From positions 123,529,123-123,593,122 of the forward strand of contig JAIOJX010000004.1 of assembly GCA_022376925.1 (NCBI GenBank): DNA of 64,000 bases, in the 5' to 3' direction. Numbering within the stretch: position 1 is the stretch's first letter; each line of letters starts with the position of its first letter. Shown here piece after piece: positions 48,301-59,809 of the stretch. Made by a program: the position numbers and the translations under genes. Under the pieces are notes generated by a model that was not told where the DNA came from, did not search any database, and worked only from the letters and a program-made list of their open reading frames with translations. This DNA is from Tragulus kanchil (Eukaryota > Chordata > Mammalia > Artiodactyla > Tragulidae).

Positions 48301-49356
48301 AAGCGTTATTTTTCCCTTTCAAGCTGGTGAAGCAACAGTAACGTCAAACACAAACTCCCTGTTGGGAGATGTGTAAGATAAGTAATATCACTGTTCATAC
48401 TGAGAACAGTTATCTCTTGGGGTTCACTACAACAAGGAGTCCCCCAATCTTGCCTGAAGTGAGGTCTCTAGAAGACAGGGGGCCTGGCAAGAGCCTGGGG
48501 TAGAACATGGCCAAAGAGCTGGGAAATCCTTTGCAGGGTGTTTTCAGGCACATGCCTTCTACAGGTTTTCTCACCACTCCTAGTCTATCCCTAGTTATAT
48601 GTCCTGCAGAAATCCTCTTTCTTCCTATTTTCCATCAGCGAGCTTGGCCCTATGCCCGTCTAGGCCATATGCAGTGATGAGACTGGGAAAGTCTGAGATA
48701 AACAGCAGCTCTGGCTGATGTCAGTTGACTCCAAGTGGACTTCAAAGAGTTTCAGAAAGTAGATGCTAACTCAAGATTAAATGAGTTCTGCACTCTGAAT
48801 TCCTTGAATATATGCCTTTTTTTTTTTTTTTTTTTGGCAGTTTGTGGGTTCTAAAACAGCTTTTCCCTCCTGGGATGGTTAGTCTCTGACTGGCTCCTTT
48901 CCCTTAGCGGGCACATTCTAGCATTCTAGGTTTCTCTCTTTCTCACACCTCAGGAGGCTTGTCTGCTGTTGGCTGAATCTGCAGTCTCCTTTCCTGACTC
49001 ATTCTCCATTGCATTTGAACAGCAGAGACTGGAAGATTGAGAGGGAGGTCAGGGATGACTCCCCGCTAGTCCCCATGCTCCGCAGAGCCTGTCCCCACGG
49101 GACCCTCGCTTCTCTCGTGTCCCTCCTCCTAGAACAACAGTAACATGGCTCCCTCCCACTGCTGCTCCAGGTCGAGGGGTTGACCACAGTCTCCCTGTGG
49201 CCAGGGTCTAAGCCCCTCCAAAAGGCCTTGTTGGTGACTTTGACCCCAACCACAATTCCTGCATCTCCCCTTCATTAGCATATCAGGAACCTTCTAAGCT
49301 AGATTCTGTTTCTTGCCAGGATGCTGGCTGATACACATGCCATTTCAAATTCCACC
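48301..49356. other. No recognised feature
   Basis: Includes an 18-T run near 48818. No exon or named repeat recognised. Confidence 0.4.
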
Positions 49357-49368
49357 ATGTGTAATTTT

Positions 49369-49592
49369 GGGGCTTCCCAGGTGGAGCTAGTAGTAAAGAA
49401 TCTGCCTGCCAGTGCAGGAGATGCAAGGAATGTGGGTTCGGTCCCTTGGTCAGGAAGATCCCCTGGAGGAGGGCATGGCAACCCACTCCAGTATTCTTTC
49501 CTGGAGAATCCCATGGACAGAGGAGTCTGGCAGGCTCCAGTCCATAGCGCTGCAAAAAGTTGGACACAACTGAAGCGACTAAGCACACACAC
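49369..49592 (+). mobile_element. Bov-tA SINE with 12-bp target-site duplication
   Basis: Starts 'ggggcttcccaggtggagct', full core, ends '(ac)n'. The flanks 49357-49368 (atgtgtaatttt) and 49593-49604 (atgtgtaacttt) match at 11 of 12 bases, which defines the insertion cleanly. Confidence 0.95.
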
Positions 49593-49604
49593 ATGTGTAA
49601 CTTT

Positions 49605-49918
49605 ATAACTACACTTTGACGCTGAAGCTGCTAGACCAGAGGAAGGAAAAGCAAGTCCCAAACATGTAATATATTCCTTCAGTCTAGGCGAATACACTAA
49701 CACCTATGTCTTGTTAAAGATAGAGACAGACTGTAAGAACCACAGAACGAATGAATAGGGAACCAGGTGTTCAAATTGCTTTTGTCAATAGAAGTTTCAC
49801 TTCTCAAAACAAAGGATACTTAACAAATGTTAGTGATCACCTTTGTTGAAGCCTTTTTCCATGAACTGTGACTCTGAACTGTAATCATTTTGATGACAGA
49901 ACTGATTTGATATAATTA
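49605..49918. other. No recognised feature
   Basis: No gene or named repeat recognised. Confidence 0.4.
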
Positions 49919-50136
49919 AGGCTTCACTGGTGGCTCAATGGTAAGGAAACTGCCTGCCATACAGGAGATGTGTGTATGAAATGTGGATTCAATCCCTGGG
50001 TTGGGAGAAGGAAGTGGCAACTCACTATGGTCTTCTTGCCTGAAAAATCCCATGGACAGAGGAGCCTGGTGGGCTACAGTCCACGGGGTCACAAAAGAGT
50101 TGAACACTACTCAGTGACTGAACAACAACAACAACC
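49919..50136 (+). mobile_element. Bov-tA SINE
   Basis: 'aggcttcactggtggctcaa' head, an insertion after 'acaggagatgtgtg', core 'cccatggacagaggagcctg', and an acaacaac tail. Confidence 0.9.
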
Positions 50137-50955
50137 AGCTTAATAAAATCGGGAGGTTCTCCAGGCCTAACGGGCTTAGGATCATGTTTCAGAGAAAGAA
50201 GTTCATGAAGGAACTTTAATATATTTCATAAAAAGTTTTAACAGTAACAACTGGCTCATTTGATAGCAAATTTGTGCTAAAAGTCAATAGATTAGCAATA
50301 CAGTCTTATATTTACTGAAGATTAGTAGTTTGGCTATAAAAACTGAGGTCAAAGAATACTGCTGTTAATTTTCAATGAATTCGCTTAATAATCAACTGCT
50401 AATGACTGCATCCCCATTTCCTTGTAAGGGCCCAGAATCCTGAAAGTCTAGGGGAAAATCTGCTGGTTTCACCCAGGTGAACTCAGGTCAGGGTGAAATT
50501 TCTAAAAAAGATCTGAGTCCAATAGGCTCTTATCTAAAGGAAAATAACTGTGCAGATTGACCAATGTCACTGGTGATGTAAACAGTCCACAGACGTCAAC
50601 ATTACATTGCACAAGACAGTCTATGAAGTCTGGCTAGAAGGACTAAAAATGCATTCCTGTTAAGAACTAATGAAACAGGCAGTCTACTGCTCAGGCTAGG
50701 AGTGAGCAAACATATTTTGCTATGCGGTGAACAAAGGACTATATGTTGGCAACTTTTGCTCCCAAGAAGCATGGTAGAGTGAGCAGAACTAAACAAAGCT
50801 TAGTCAAATTCCAGCTTGGCCTGTCTTACTTCTATTAATCTTGAGCATGGAAGTTAACTTCTCTGAGCCCCATTTTTCTCCTTCAAAATATAAGAAAAAA
50901 AGATTCATCTCCCTTGCTTCAAATAATTCATTTATAAGATGCCCTGTTGGGGAGT
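50137..50955. other. No recognised feature
   Basis: No gene or named repeat recognised. Confidence 0.4.
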
Positions 50956-51120
50956 TCAGCCTGCTGCTCTGTGACCACCTGGGGGATGAAGGCTGAGGTG
51001 GGAGGGAGGTTCCAGAGGGAGCAGATATGTGTATGCTTATAGCTGATTCACTTCACTGTACCGAAGAAACGAACACAATATTGTAAAGTAATAATCCTCC
51101 AATTAAAAATAATAAAAACA
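50956..51120 (+). mobile_element. LINE-1 3' UTR end
   Basis: 'aggtgggagggaggttccag', 'cacaatattgtaaagtaata' followed by atcctccaattaaaaataat is the usual ruminant L1 3' terminus. The rest of the L1 is missing. Confidence 0.8.
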
Positions 51121-51488
51121 ATGCCCTGCTCTCTCGGTTAGAAATCACTTCTGGGAAAGAAGAGAAAAACATTACCACAGTAAATATACCTATCAATTAC
51201 ACAGTGCATCCTGACTTTAGAAATATTAAACTGGAATAAAATGTGGCTTAGAACCGGAGAAATAGGACATGGTCATCCATCTCCCTGAGTGTGTCACATG
51301 GAGTGAATAACAAAGGATGTGAAGAGCCCAGCATGACTTCTGCTCCAGAGCAGTTCTCAGTCAGTGCGGATGTTTTGTTAGCACTGGTGGAAGGATGAAG
51401 AAGGAGAAGCGCTCATTGAGGCTTCTGTACAACACATTTCAGTTCAAAATAACATAGAATTGTGGAGGTAAATATACTGAAGAGACAC

Positions 51489-51690
51489 AGGCTTCCCAGG
51501 CAGCACACTGGTAAAGAATCCACTTACCAATACAGGAGGACATCAGAGATATGGATTCAATCATTGGATTGGGAAGATCCCCTAAAGGAGGCAACCCAGT
51601 CCAGTATTCTTGCCATGGACAGAGGAAACCAGTGAGCTACAGTCCATGGGGTCATAAAGTTGGACACGACTGAGCGACTGAGAATGTGCA
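51489..51690 (+). mobile_element. Bov-tA SINE (copy 1)
   Basis: 'ggcttcccaggcagcacact' head, 'ccagtattcttgccatggac' with a short internal deletion, and end 'ttggacacgactgagcgact'. Confidence 0.9.
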
Positions 51691-51824
51691 TATTGTAGAC
51701 AGGCTATTCCTTTGACTTTGGAGATGATCTATACAGATGGTGTGAAAAAAAATTAAGTCATAAAGCTCTCTAAATAACCACAGGACCAAAACTAGAACCC
51801 AGATCTAATTATTTGTCTGACTGA

Positions 51825-52062
51825 GTAGGTGCTTGTTATGCTCCAGTCATTAGTTGGTTTATGTCTAGTACTACTGACTCATCACAGCGATCACAGGAAA
51901 ATGCAATAGGTACTAGTGTCCCATTTTACAGAGGGGGAAGCTGAGGACCACACAGGGTAAGAGAATCTCACACACTCTTGGTCAGAGTCAAGAGCTCTGA
52001 GTCAAACTCAGGGCTGCCTGACTCCCAAGTCTGGCTTCTTTTCACTGAGCTAATGTTTCCTA
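51825..52062 (+). mobile_element. MIR SINE (copy 1)
   Basis: 'ggtgcttgttatgctccagt', 'cccattttacagagggggaa' followed by gctgaggacc, and 'ctgcctgactcccaagtctg' are in MIR order. Confidence 0.8.
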
Positions 52063-52605
52063 CTTGGCTTTTCACTTGTTCATCCTTGTTTTAGTGCTAG
52101 AAGTCTTATGTTTTTAACAAAACCATTCGTTCCACGAGAGTAAGGAGAATGTTACCTATTTTTTTTTGACTATGCATGGCACAGGACTGGGCTCTGCGTA
52201 GATGCTCAAAGGATGTTTACAAAGTATATGACAGCAGTTTAAGCCCTGCTCTCTCGGTTAGAAATCACTTCAGGGAAAGAAGAAAAACATTACCACAGTA
52301 AATATACCTATCAATTACACAGTGCATCCTGACTTTAGAAATATTAAACTGGAATAAAATGTGGCTTAGAACCGGAGAAATAGGACATGGTCATCCATCT
52401 CCCTGAGTGTGTCACATGGAGTGAATAACAAAGGATGTGAAGAGCCCAGCATGACTTCTGCTCCAGAGCAGTTCTCAGTCAGTGCGGATGTTTTGTTAGC
52501 ACTGGTGGAAGGATGAAGAAGGAGAAGCGCTCATTGAGGCTTCTGTACAACACATTTCAGTTCAAAATAACATAGAATTGTGGAGGTAAATATACTGAAG
52601 AGACA

Positions 52606-52807
52606 CAGGCTTCCCAGGCAGCACACTGGTAAAGAATCCACTTACCAATACAGGAGGACATCAGAGATATGGATTCAATCATTGGATTGGGAAGATCCCC
52701 TAAAGGAGGCAACCCAGTCCAGTATTCTTGCCATGGACAGAGGAAACCAGTGAGCTACAGTCCATGGGGTCATAAAGTTGGACACGACTGAGCGACTGAG
52801 AATGTGC
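52606..52807 (+). mobile_element. Bov-tA SINE (copy 2)
   Basis: Second copy of 51489-51690 through duplication 14, with the same internal deletion. Confidence 0.9.
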
Positions 52808-52939
52808 ATATTGTAGACAGGCTATTCCTTTGACTTTGGAGATGATCTATACAGATGGTGTGAAAAAATTAAGTCATAAAGCTCTCTAAATAACCACAGG
52901 ACCAAAACTAGAACCCAGATCTAATTATTTGTCTGACTG

Positions 52940-53178
52940 AGTAGGTGCTTGTTATGCTCCAGTCATTAGTTGGTTTATGTCTAGTACTACTGACTCATCA
53001 CAGCGATCACAGGAAAATGCAATAGGTACTAGTGTCCCATTTTACAGAGGGGGAAGCTGAGGACCACACAGGGTAAGAGAATCTCACACACTCTTGGTCA
53101 GAGTCAAGAGCTCTGAGTCAAACTCAGGGCTGCCTGACTCCCAAGTCTGGCTTCTTTTCACTGAGCTAATGTTTCCTA
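52940..53178 (+). mobile_element. MIR SINE (copy 2)
   Basis: Second copy of 51825-52062 through duplication 14. Confidence 0.8.
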
Positions 53179-53356
53179 CTTGGCTTTTCACTTGTTCATC
53201 CTTGTTTTAGTGCTAGAAGTCTTATGTTTTTAACAAAACCATTCGTTCCACGAGAGTAAGGAGAATGTTACCTATTTTTTTTTGACTATGCATGGCACAG
53301 GACTGGGCTCTGCGTAGATGCTCAAAGGATGTTTACAAAGTATATGACAGCAGTTT

Positions 53357-54299
53357 AAAAGAATTATCACTTAGAAAAAACTCATGAACACTGAAGTTCT
53401 TGGAACGAGCAAATTGTGGAAAAAATTGTTCAAGTAATGACTTGCACTTGGATGCCATCCCCTTTCAGAAAGTACTTCCTTGCTTTTTTAAAAATTACTC
53501 TTTTATTCATTAGTCCAAGGACTGGACTTCAACAGAAGTTCTCCTCCGCTCTAAGAAGTAGAATTCTAATGCCTTCTCCTGCTGATCCTATGCCAGTCCT
53601 CCTTTATTTAACCATCAACTCCCAACACACATATTCAACACCCTTCAAGGCAGACAAGCCTGAGAGGCAGGGAGGTAAAATCTGACTGTCCTTGAAAATA
53701 AGGAAACCGCTTTCATTTGGTACAGGTGACCCTGTTGAAAGGTAATATTCAAAATCCTGAAGCAGTTTATGGCTGAATGGGGAAGGGCTAACTAAGGCAT
53801 ATTTTCCTTTCATGTTTAAAGACGATGAAGGCCCTCCTGAAATAGAGACCCAGAGGCTCTCTTGGGAAGGTGTTTTGCCTGAAATCCTCAGCATCCTTGC
53901 CCTGGCCTGGAGGAGATTTTACACTCCTTAGAAGAACACATTACTTCTACTGAAGACTGGCATAAGAGGCTCAGGTAACCTTTACCTCTACTCAACTTCT
54001 GTGCATTTCCCCCTTGAAACAGTGCCCTTCGTCCCACCTATCTGGCAAGGCAAGCCCACTGCTCACTAAAGACAGGGTGCAAAATCTGGCGAACTGGACC
54101 AGGGCCCATACTCCGCCACAAGCTGGGTGTATTACTTGTCAGCCTAGATTAACACCACCACCCAGCCTGGGCAATGTGACTGAACTATTGCTTTCTGAGT
54201 GAGTCTAAGCTTTGCAGGGTAACACCAAAAGACAATCCCATGTTCACTACAACTCAGCTAAAACACCCATGATGTTTAACAGAGTTATGGTCTCATTTA
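53357..54299. other. No recognised feature
   Basis: No exon or named repeat recognised; short open frames on both strands overlap each other and look like chance. Confidence 0.4.
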
Positions 54300-54418
54300 A
54301 CACCCAGTCTGGTATTCTTGTCTGAGAAATCTCATGGACAGGTACCTAGCACACTACAGTCCATGAAGTCACAAAAGAGTCAGAGACGACTCAGCAACTG
54401 AACAGCAATAAAATAGCG
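54300..54418 (+). mobile_element. Bov-tA SINE, 3' half
   Basis: 'cacccagtctggtattcttg', 'agtccatgaagtcacaaaag', 'gacgactcagcaactgaaca': core and end only; the tRNA-like head is absent. Confidence 0.85.
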
Positions 54419-54869
54419 GTTAACAGGAATTTTTGTTGAAGACATTCTGAGAGTTGCCTGCTAATGTCTTGGGCAAACAGTTCACTCTGCCAGTCCTTAA
54501 TGAACATGTCATTCTTTACGTAAATATTTTTTTGTTTCATTTTATACCAAAAAGAAAATGGTTTATATACAGAGCTTTTCACAATAAAGAAAAAACTTAG
54601 TTGATAAAAAATAAAAAAACCATGTAAGAGATTTGCAAATACACCATCTAATTCTATGTTTTTGTTCCCCCCATCGGTACTGTACATTCATTCAGTATAT
54701 ACATATATATTAACATAGCCCTAATTCTTTCTCAAAGTTCCCCCTTTCATCCTACCCCTTTTCATTCTAAGCACATATAGACCTTCCTTGTCTCAGTCTG
54801 AATCAATTTCCTATTGAAACATTTATAACGGTTTCTGATATCTTTATCCAGATAGCCATAAGGCTCTAT
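54419..54869. other. No recognised feature
   Basis: AT-rich; no gene or named repeat recognised. Confidence 0.4.
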
Positions 54870-55155
54870 TTCCTTCACTTAACGGAGCAAATGTCACCTT
54901 CTTAAGGAGGCATTTTATTATCCCATATAAAATACTAACCCTTTGACCCAATTCTGCTGTACCTATCCCTTTACCACATTTTTTCCCCACAGCACTCATC
55001 TCTTCCTGATGGAATCGTATATTTGTTTATTGATGTTCTCCCTTCATTTAATGTAGGCAAGCACTTTGTTCTTTGTGGAATCTCTATGACCTATAACTGT
55101 GATTAAGTCACTGTTAGTAACAGGCTCTCCATAAATGTTTGTTAAATGCATTAAC
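54870..55155 (+). mobile_element. L2 3' fragment
   Basis: 'ggagcaaatgtcaccttctt' followed by aaggaggca, 'cacagcactcatctcttcct' and 'ctctccataaatgtttgtta' match the L2 3' end in order. The part from 54959 is repeated at 56059-56255 through duplication 15. Confidence 0.65.
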
Positions 55156-57128
55156 AGTCTTCATTTTACACCGTTGTCAAGAGGTGACAGTGTAGTCTAC
55201 TGTGTTTGGTGTAAAAATACTGCATCTCTCTTAGCCACTTCTCTCCTTAACATCTAGAGGGGATTGTATCTTGGCCCTGGAAACAAGTATTTTTTTAAAG
55301 CAAGTCATACACTTTTTTACAAGCACATTCCCTATTTTGACACCATACCCACTTCGGAAGAGATCATCCCCCAGGGCCAAAACAAGGCTGGAAGGCATTT
55401 TCTAATGTCTTTCAGTAACCTTTACACCCACGTCACAGCAGGAGGCTTTCCTTTTATTGCTTGAGTTACAGGAAGATACTGGGAATATGGCATGAGAAAC
55501 ATGAGATCCATACCTGACCTGGTAATCACAACTCAAGTTAGGCAGAGCCCGAGGCACTCCAGCAGGCAGCAAGGGTACACCTTGTAATCAAAACTCCTAC
55601 ATACCAGAACACGCTGTGCCTCTCCTGTCATGTTCCCATCTTCTGATTAAATACCACCTGAATCTGATCATTTTCCTGTCTGTTTATCCCTTAGATCAGG
55701 AACTGACCACACGTGGAAAACAGGAATCCTAGACATTTAGCAAGGGCACTGAATCTTAAATACACAATTAGCCCTTTCCTCCATTCAGTAAAAGAAATCT
55801 GGATACAGGAATGGGGTATCCTGTACCAATGGGATGAATTCATTCATGTTGCCTTATTTTATAATTACACTTTGAGTGAAAATAACGTTACATGGAGAGA
55901 GGAGAGAGAATATTTGACCTGCCTTAAAGGACTAATTAATTATAAACCATTATTCAAGTTCCAAATAATTATTTGGTGGGCACAGTGTATAAGTATGATA
56001 AGGTACCTTAATGGAAATATACCATTTCATAAAAACCATTATTCAAGCATAATGGACAGTACCTATCCCTTTACCACATTTTTTCCCCACAGCACTCATC
56101 TCTTCCTGATGGAATCGTATATTTGTTTATTGATGTTCTCCCTTCATTTAATGTAGGCAAGCACTTTGTTCTTTGTGGAATCTCTATGACCTATAACTGT
56201 GATTAAGTCACTGTTAGTAACAGGCTCTCCATAAATGTTTGTTAAATGCATTAACAGTCTTCATTTTACACCGTTGTCAAGAGGTGACAGTGTAGTCTAC
56301 TGTGTTTGGTGTAAAAATACTGCATCTCTCTTAGCCACTTCTCTCCTTAACATCTAGAGGGGATTGTATCTTGGCCCTGGAAACAAGTATTTTTTTAAAG
56401 CAAGTCATACACTTTTTTACAAGCACATTCCCTATTTTGACACCATACCCACTTCGGAAGAGATCATCCCCTAGGGCCAAAACAAGGCTGGAAGGCATTT
56501 TCTAATGTCTTTCAGTAACCTTTACACCCACGTCACAGCAGGAGGCTTTCCTTTTATTGCTTGAGTTACAGGAAGATACTGGGAATATGGCATGAGAAAC
56601 ATGAGATCCATACCTGACCTGGTAATCACAACTCAAGTTAGGCAGAGCCCGAGGCACTCCAGCAGGCAGCAAGGGTACACCTTGTAATCAAAACTCCTAC
56701 ATACCAGAACACGCTGTGCCTCTCCTGTCATGTTCCCATCTTCTGATTAAATACCACCTGAATCTGATCATTTTCCTGTCTGTTTATCCCTTAGATCAGG
56801 AACTGACCACACGTGGAAAACAGGAATCCTAGACATTTAGCAAGGGCACTGAATCTTAAATACACAATTAGCCCTTTCCTCCATTCAGTAAAAGAAATCT
56901 GGATACAGGAATGGGGTATCCTGTACCAATGGGATGAATTCATTCATGTTGCCTTATTTTATAATTACACTTTGAGTGAAAATAACGTTACATGGAGAGA
57001 GGAGGAGAGAGAATATTTGACCTGCCTTAAAGGACTAATTAATTATAAACCATTATTCAAGTTCCAAATAATTATTTGGTGGGCACAGTGTATAAGTATG
57101 ATAAGGTACCTTAATGGAAATATACCAT
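54959..57128. repeat. Tandem duplication 15 (unit 1100 bp)
   Basis: 54959-56058 is repeated at 56059-57128. Differences: one C to T (about 56471), one GAG insertion in copy 2 (about 57003), and the last 30 bases of copy 1 (56028-56058) are unlike the continuation of copy 2. Confidence 0.95.
55156..56058. other. Unrecognised sequence within duplication 15
   Basis: A GTG-initiated frame from 55713 (147 codons) runs over the join at 56059 and has no recognisable homology. No named repeat seen. Confidence 0.4.
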
Positions 57129-57330
57129 TCTCTCACTAGAAAAGACCCTGATGATGGGAAAGATTGAAGGCAAAAGGAGACAGGATTGCCAGAGGATAAA
57201 TGATTAGATAATGTCACTGACTTAATGGGCATGAGTCTGAGCAAACTCTGGGAGATTGCGGAGGACAGAGGGCCATGAGGTTGCAAAGAGTTGGACATGA
57301 CTTATCAACTGAACACCACCACCAATCCCA
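57128..57330 (+). mobile_element. BovB 3' end fragment (copy 1)
   Basis: 'actagaaaagaccctgatga', 'gggcatgagtctgagcaaac', 'ggttgcaaagagttggacat' and an (acc)n end match the BovB 3' terminus; a few internal bases before the end are missing. Confidence 0.85.
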
Positions 57331-57871
57331 GTTGAGCAACATGATGCAATTGTGTGTTATCAAAAAAAATAGAACTCTGGATTCTGAAGCAAGAGGTACA
57401 TGGATGGCACCCATTTTTTTGAGACTTCAATTTGAGAAACACCTAAACTTTTGTTTCTGGTTTCTCTTATTCCTAAGCTCTTGAAAATTGCCTGAAGAGT
57501 ATAATTTTGACATTTGACTCAGTAATAAATTTGCTCTGCCTTCATTGTTGAACATTTCAGGCTAGTGTCTGAATCACTGAGGTTTATCATAAATTTTGGT
57601 ACAAACTCTATTCCCTGAACCTTGGTGCCTTGTCCTATAAAACATGAGAAGCTGACTTGAAGATCTCAGATCTTAGTTTTATGACTCTGATTCTCACCTG
57701 CTGAGCTTCTATATACAAGAGCTGATGGATAAGAAACACTTGCATTTGCAAGAAGTCTGGACAAATAACTTAAGGGTGATCTCAAGTATGACACATCCCT
57801 CTAGGCTGGTCAGCTTGTTAGCATTCAATGTGACATATAGAAAAGCTGCTGGGAGGCTTAGCAACATCACC
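57331..57871. other. No recognised feature
   Basis: Repeated at 58408-58948. No gene or named repeat recognised. Confidence 0.4.
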
Positions 57872-58204
57872 AGATCAGGAACTGACCACGTGGAAAACAG
57901 GAATCCTAGACATTTAGCAAGGGCACTGAATCTTAAATACACAATTAGCCCTTTCCTCCATTCAGTAAAAGAAATCTGGATACAGGAATGGGGTATCCTG
58001 TACCAATGGGATGAATTCATTCATGTTGCCTTATTTTATAATTACACTTTGAGTGAAAATAACGTTACATGGAGAGGGGAGGAGAGAGAATATTTGACCT
58101 GCCTTAAAGGACTAATTAATTATAAACCATTATTCAAGTTCCAAATAATTATTTGGTGGGCACAGTGTATAAGTATGATAAGGTACCTTAATGGAAATAT
58201 ACCA

Positions 58205-58407
58205 TTCTCTCACTAGAAAAGACCCTGATGATGGGAAAGATTGAAGGCAAAAGGAGACAGGATTGCCAGAGGATAAATGATTAGATAATGTCACTGACTT
58301 AATGGGCATGAGTCTGAGCAAACTCTGGGAGATTGCGGAGGACAGAGGGCCATGAGGTTGCAAAGAGTTGGACATGACTTATCAACTGAACACCACCACC
58401 AATCCCA
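58205..58407 (+). mobile_element. BovB 3' end fragment (copy 2)
   Basis: Second copy of 57128-57330 through duplication 16. Confidence 0.85.
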
Positions 58408-59105
58408 GTTGAGCAACATGATGCAATTGTGTGTTATCAAAAAAAATAGAACTCTGGATTCTGAAGCAAGAGGTACATGGATGGCACCCATTTTTTTGAG
58501 ACTTCAATTTGAGAAACACCTAAACTTTTGTTTCTGGTTTCTCTTATTCCTAAGCTCTTGAAAATTGCCTGAAGAGTATAATTTTGACATTTGACTCAGT
58601 AATAAATTTGCTCTGCCTTCATTGTTGAACATTTCAGGCTAGTGTCTGAATCACTGAGGTTTATCATAAATTTTGGTACAAACTCTATTCCCTGAACCTT
58701 GGTGCCTTGTCCTATAAAACATGAGAAGCTGACTTGAAGATCTCAGATCTTAGTTTTATGACTCTGATTCTCACCTGCTGAGCTTCTATATACAAGAGCT
58801 GATGGATAAGAAACACTTGCATTTGCAAGAAGTCTGGACAAATAACTTAAGGGTGATCTCAAGTATGACACATCCCTCTAGGCTGGTCAGCTTGTTAGCA
58901 TTCAATGTGACATATAGAAAAGCTGCTGGGAGGCTTAGCAAAATCACCATGGCTATTACATGGTCAAAACATTCTGTCAGTACAGCTTGCCCATGAGCTT
59001 ATTTTGAAAACTTTGTTTTTAGGGATTTTTTTTTTTTTTTGTCACTTAAACACACAAACACACACAAATTGTTGTGTTTATAAATTCTGGCCACTTTTCT
59101 TAGTC

Positions 59106-59332
59106 TAGAGCTGTGGTTCTCACTCATCAAGCTTTTTTCCTTCGGGTAGCATTTGGAAAGGTCAGGGACAATGTTAGTTGTCTCAGGGTGGGAGAGGTAT
59201 GTTGCTGGCCTCTGGTGGGTCAAGACCAAGGATGCTGCTGAACATCTGCTCTTACTCCTTATCATAGAGGCAAAGCAGCCTACACAATAAGGAATTACCT
59301 GACCTAAAATGTCAATAGTGCCAAGATGGAGA
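59106..59332 (+). mobile_element. MER5A-like DNA transposon (hAT-Charlie)
   Basis: 'agctgtggttctcactcatc', 'catttggaaaggtcagggac', 'ggatgctgctgaacatctgc', and 'acctaaaatgtcaatagtgc' followed by caagatggagaaacc follow MER5A almost end to end. A short non-autonomous element with no coding capacity. Confidence 0.85.
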
Positions 59333-59364
59333 AACCAAATGCTGAGGTAGAGAAGCCTTATAGT

Positions 59365-59790
59365 TTTTATTTTTAATTGGAGGATAGTTGCTTTATAATG
59401 TGTTAGTTTCTACCCCACAATGATGTGAATTAGCCCAAGTATACATACACCCCTCTCCCTCTGGAGCCTCCCTTTCAGCCCCACCCGAACCCTCTGGATC
59501 ATCACAGAGCCCTGAGCTGAGCTCCCTGTGCTATACAGCAGCTGGCTATCTACTTTACACACTTTTTTTTACTTTATAGCTGGCTGTCTACTTTACACAC
59601 GCTAGTGTACACATGTTGATGCTGCTCTCTCAATTCGCCCCAGTCTCTCCTTCCCTCCCTGTGTCCCCAGGTCTGTTCTCCACATTTGTATCCGTATTCC
59701 TGACCTGCAAAAAAATTCATCAGTATGATTTTCTACATTCCATGTATATGCATTAATATATGATACTTGTTTTCTCTTTCAGACTTCACT
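59365..59790 (-). mobile_element. LINE-1 3' UTR, reverse strand
   Basis: 'tttttaattggaggatagtt' followed by gctttataatg, then 'ctggatcatcacagagccct' and 'tctacattccatgtatatgc' are the reverse complement of the ruminant L1 3' UTR. A short internal segment (tagctggctgtctactttac) is locally doubled at about 59540-59600. Confidence 0.8.
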
Positions 59791-59809
59791 CTAGAGAGAA
59801 AGCTTTAGA

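Larger units (their letters stand above)
51123..53356. repeat. Tandem duplication 14 (unit about 1.12 kb)
   Basis: 51123-52242 is repeated at 52243-53356, offset 1120 falling to about 1115. Differences sit near the start of copy 2 (agggaaagaagaaaaac for tgggaaagaagagaaaaac) and in an A run (eight or so against six, about 51747 and 52864). Contains a Bov-tA and a MIR. Confidence 0.95.
56793..58948. repeat. Tandem duplication 16 (unit about 1.08 kb), overlapping 15
   Basis: 56793-57871 is repeated at 57872-58948, offset 1079 falling to 1077. An AC is missing near the start of copy 2 (ccacgtgg for ccacacgtgg). The block starting at 55693, 56793 and 57872 is present three times; its purine run reads differently in all three (about 55897, 56997, 58073). 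Confidence 0.95.

Noticed and set aside
49299..49703. 134-codon and 103-codon minus-strand frames
   Set aside because: Antisense of a Bov-tA SINE and its flanks; the same protein-like words recur at every Bov-tA in reverse.
55713..56156. 147-codon open frame
   Set aside because: Starts at GTG, runs over the join at 56059, has no recognisable domain, and the copies differ in length within a purine run.
57725..58216. 163-codon ATG-initiated open frame, the longest in the window
   Set aside because: It crosses the join of duplication 16 at 57872, so it fuses two sequences that are probably not adjacent in the genome. No recognisable homology.
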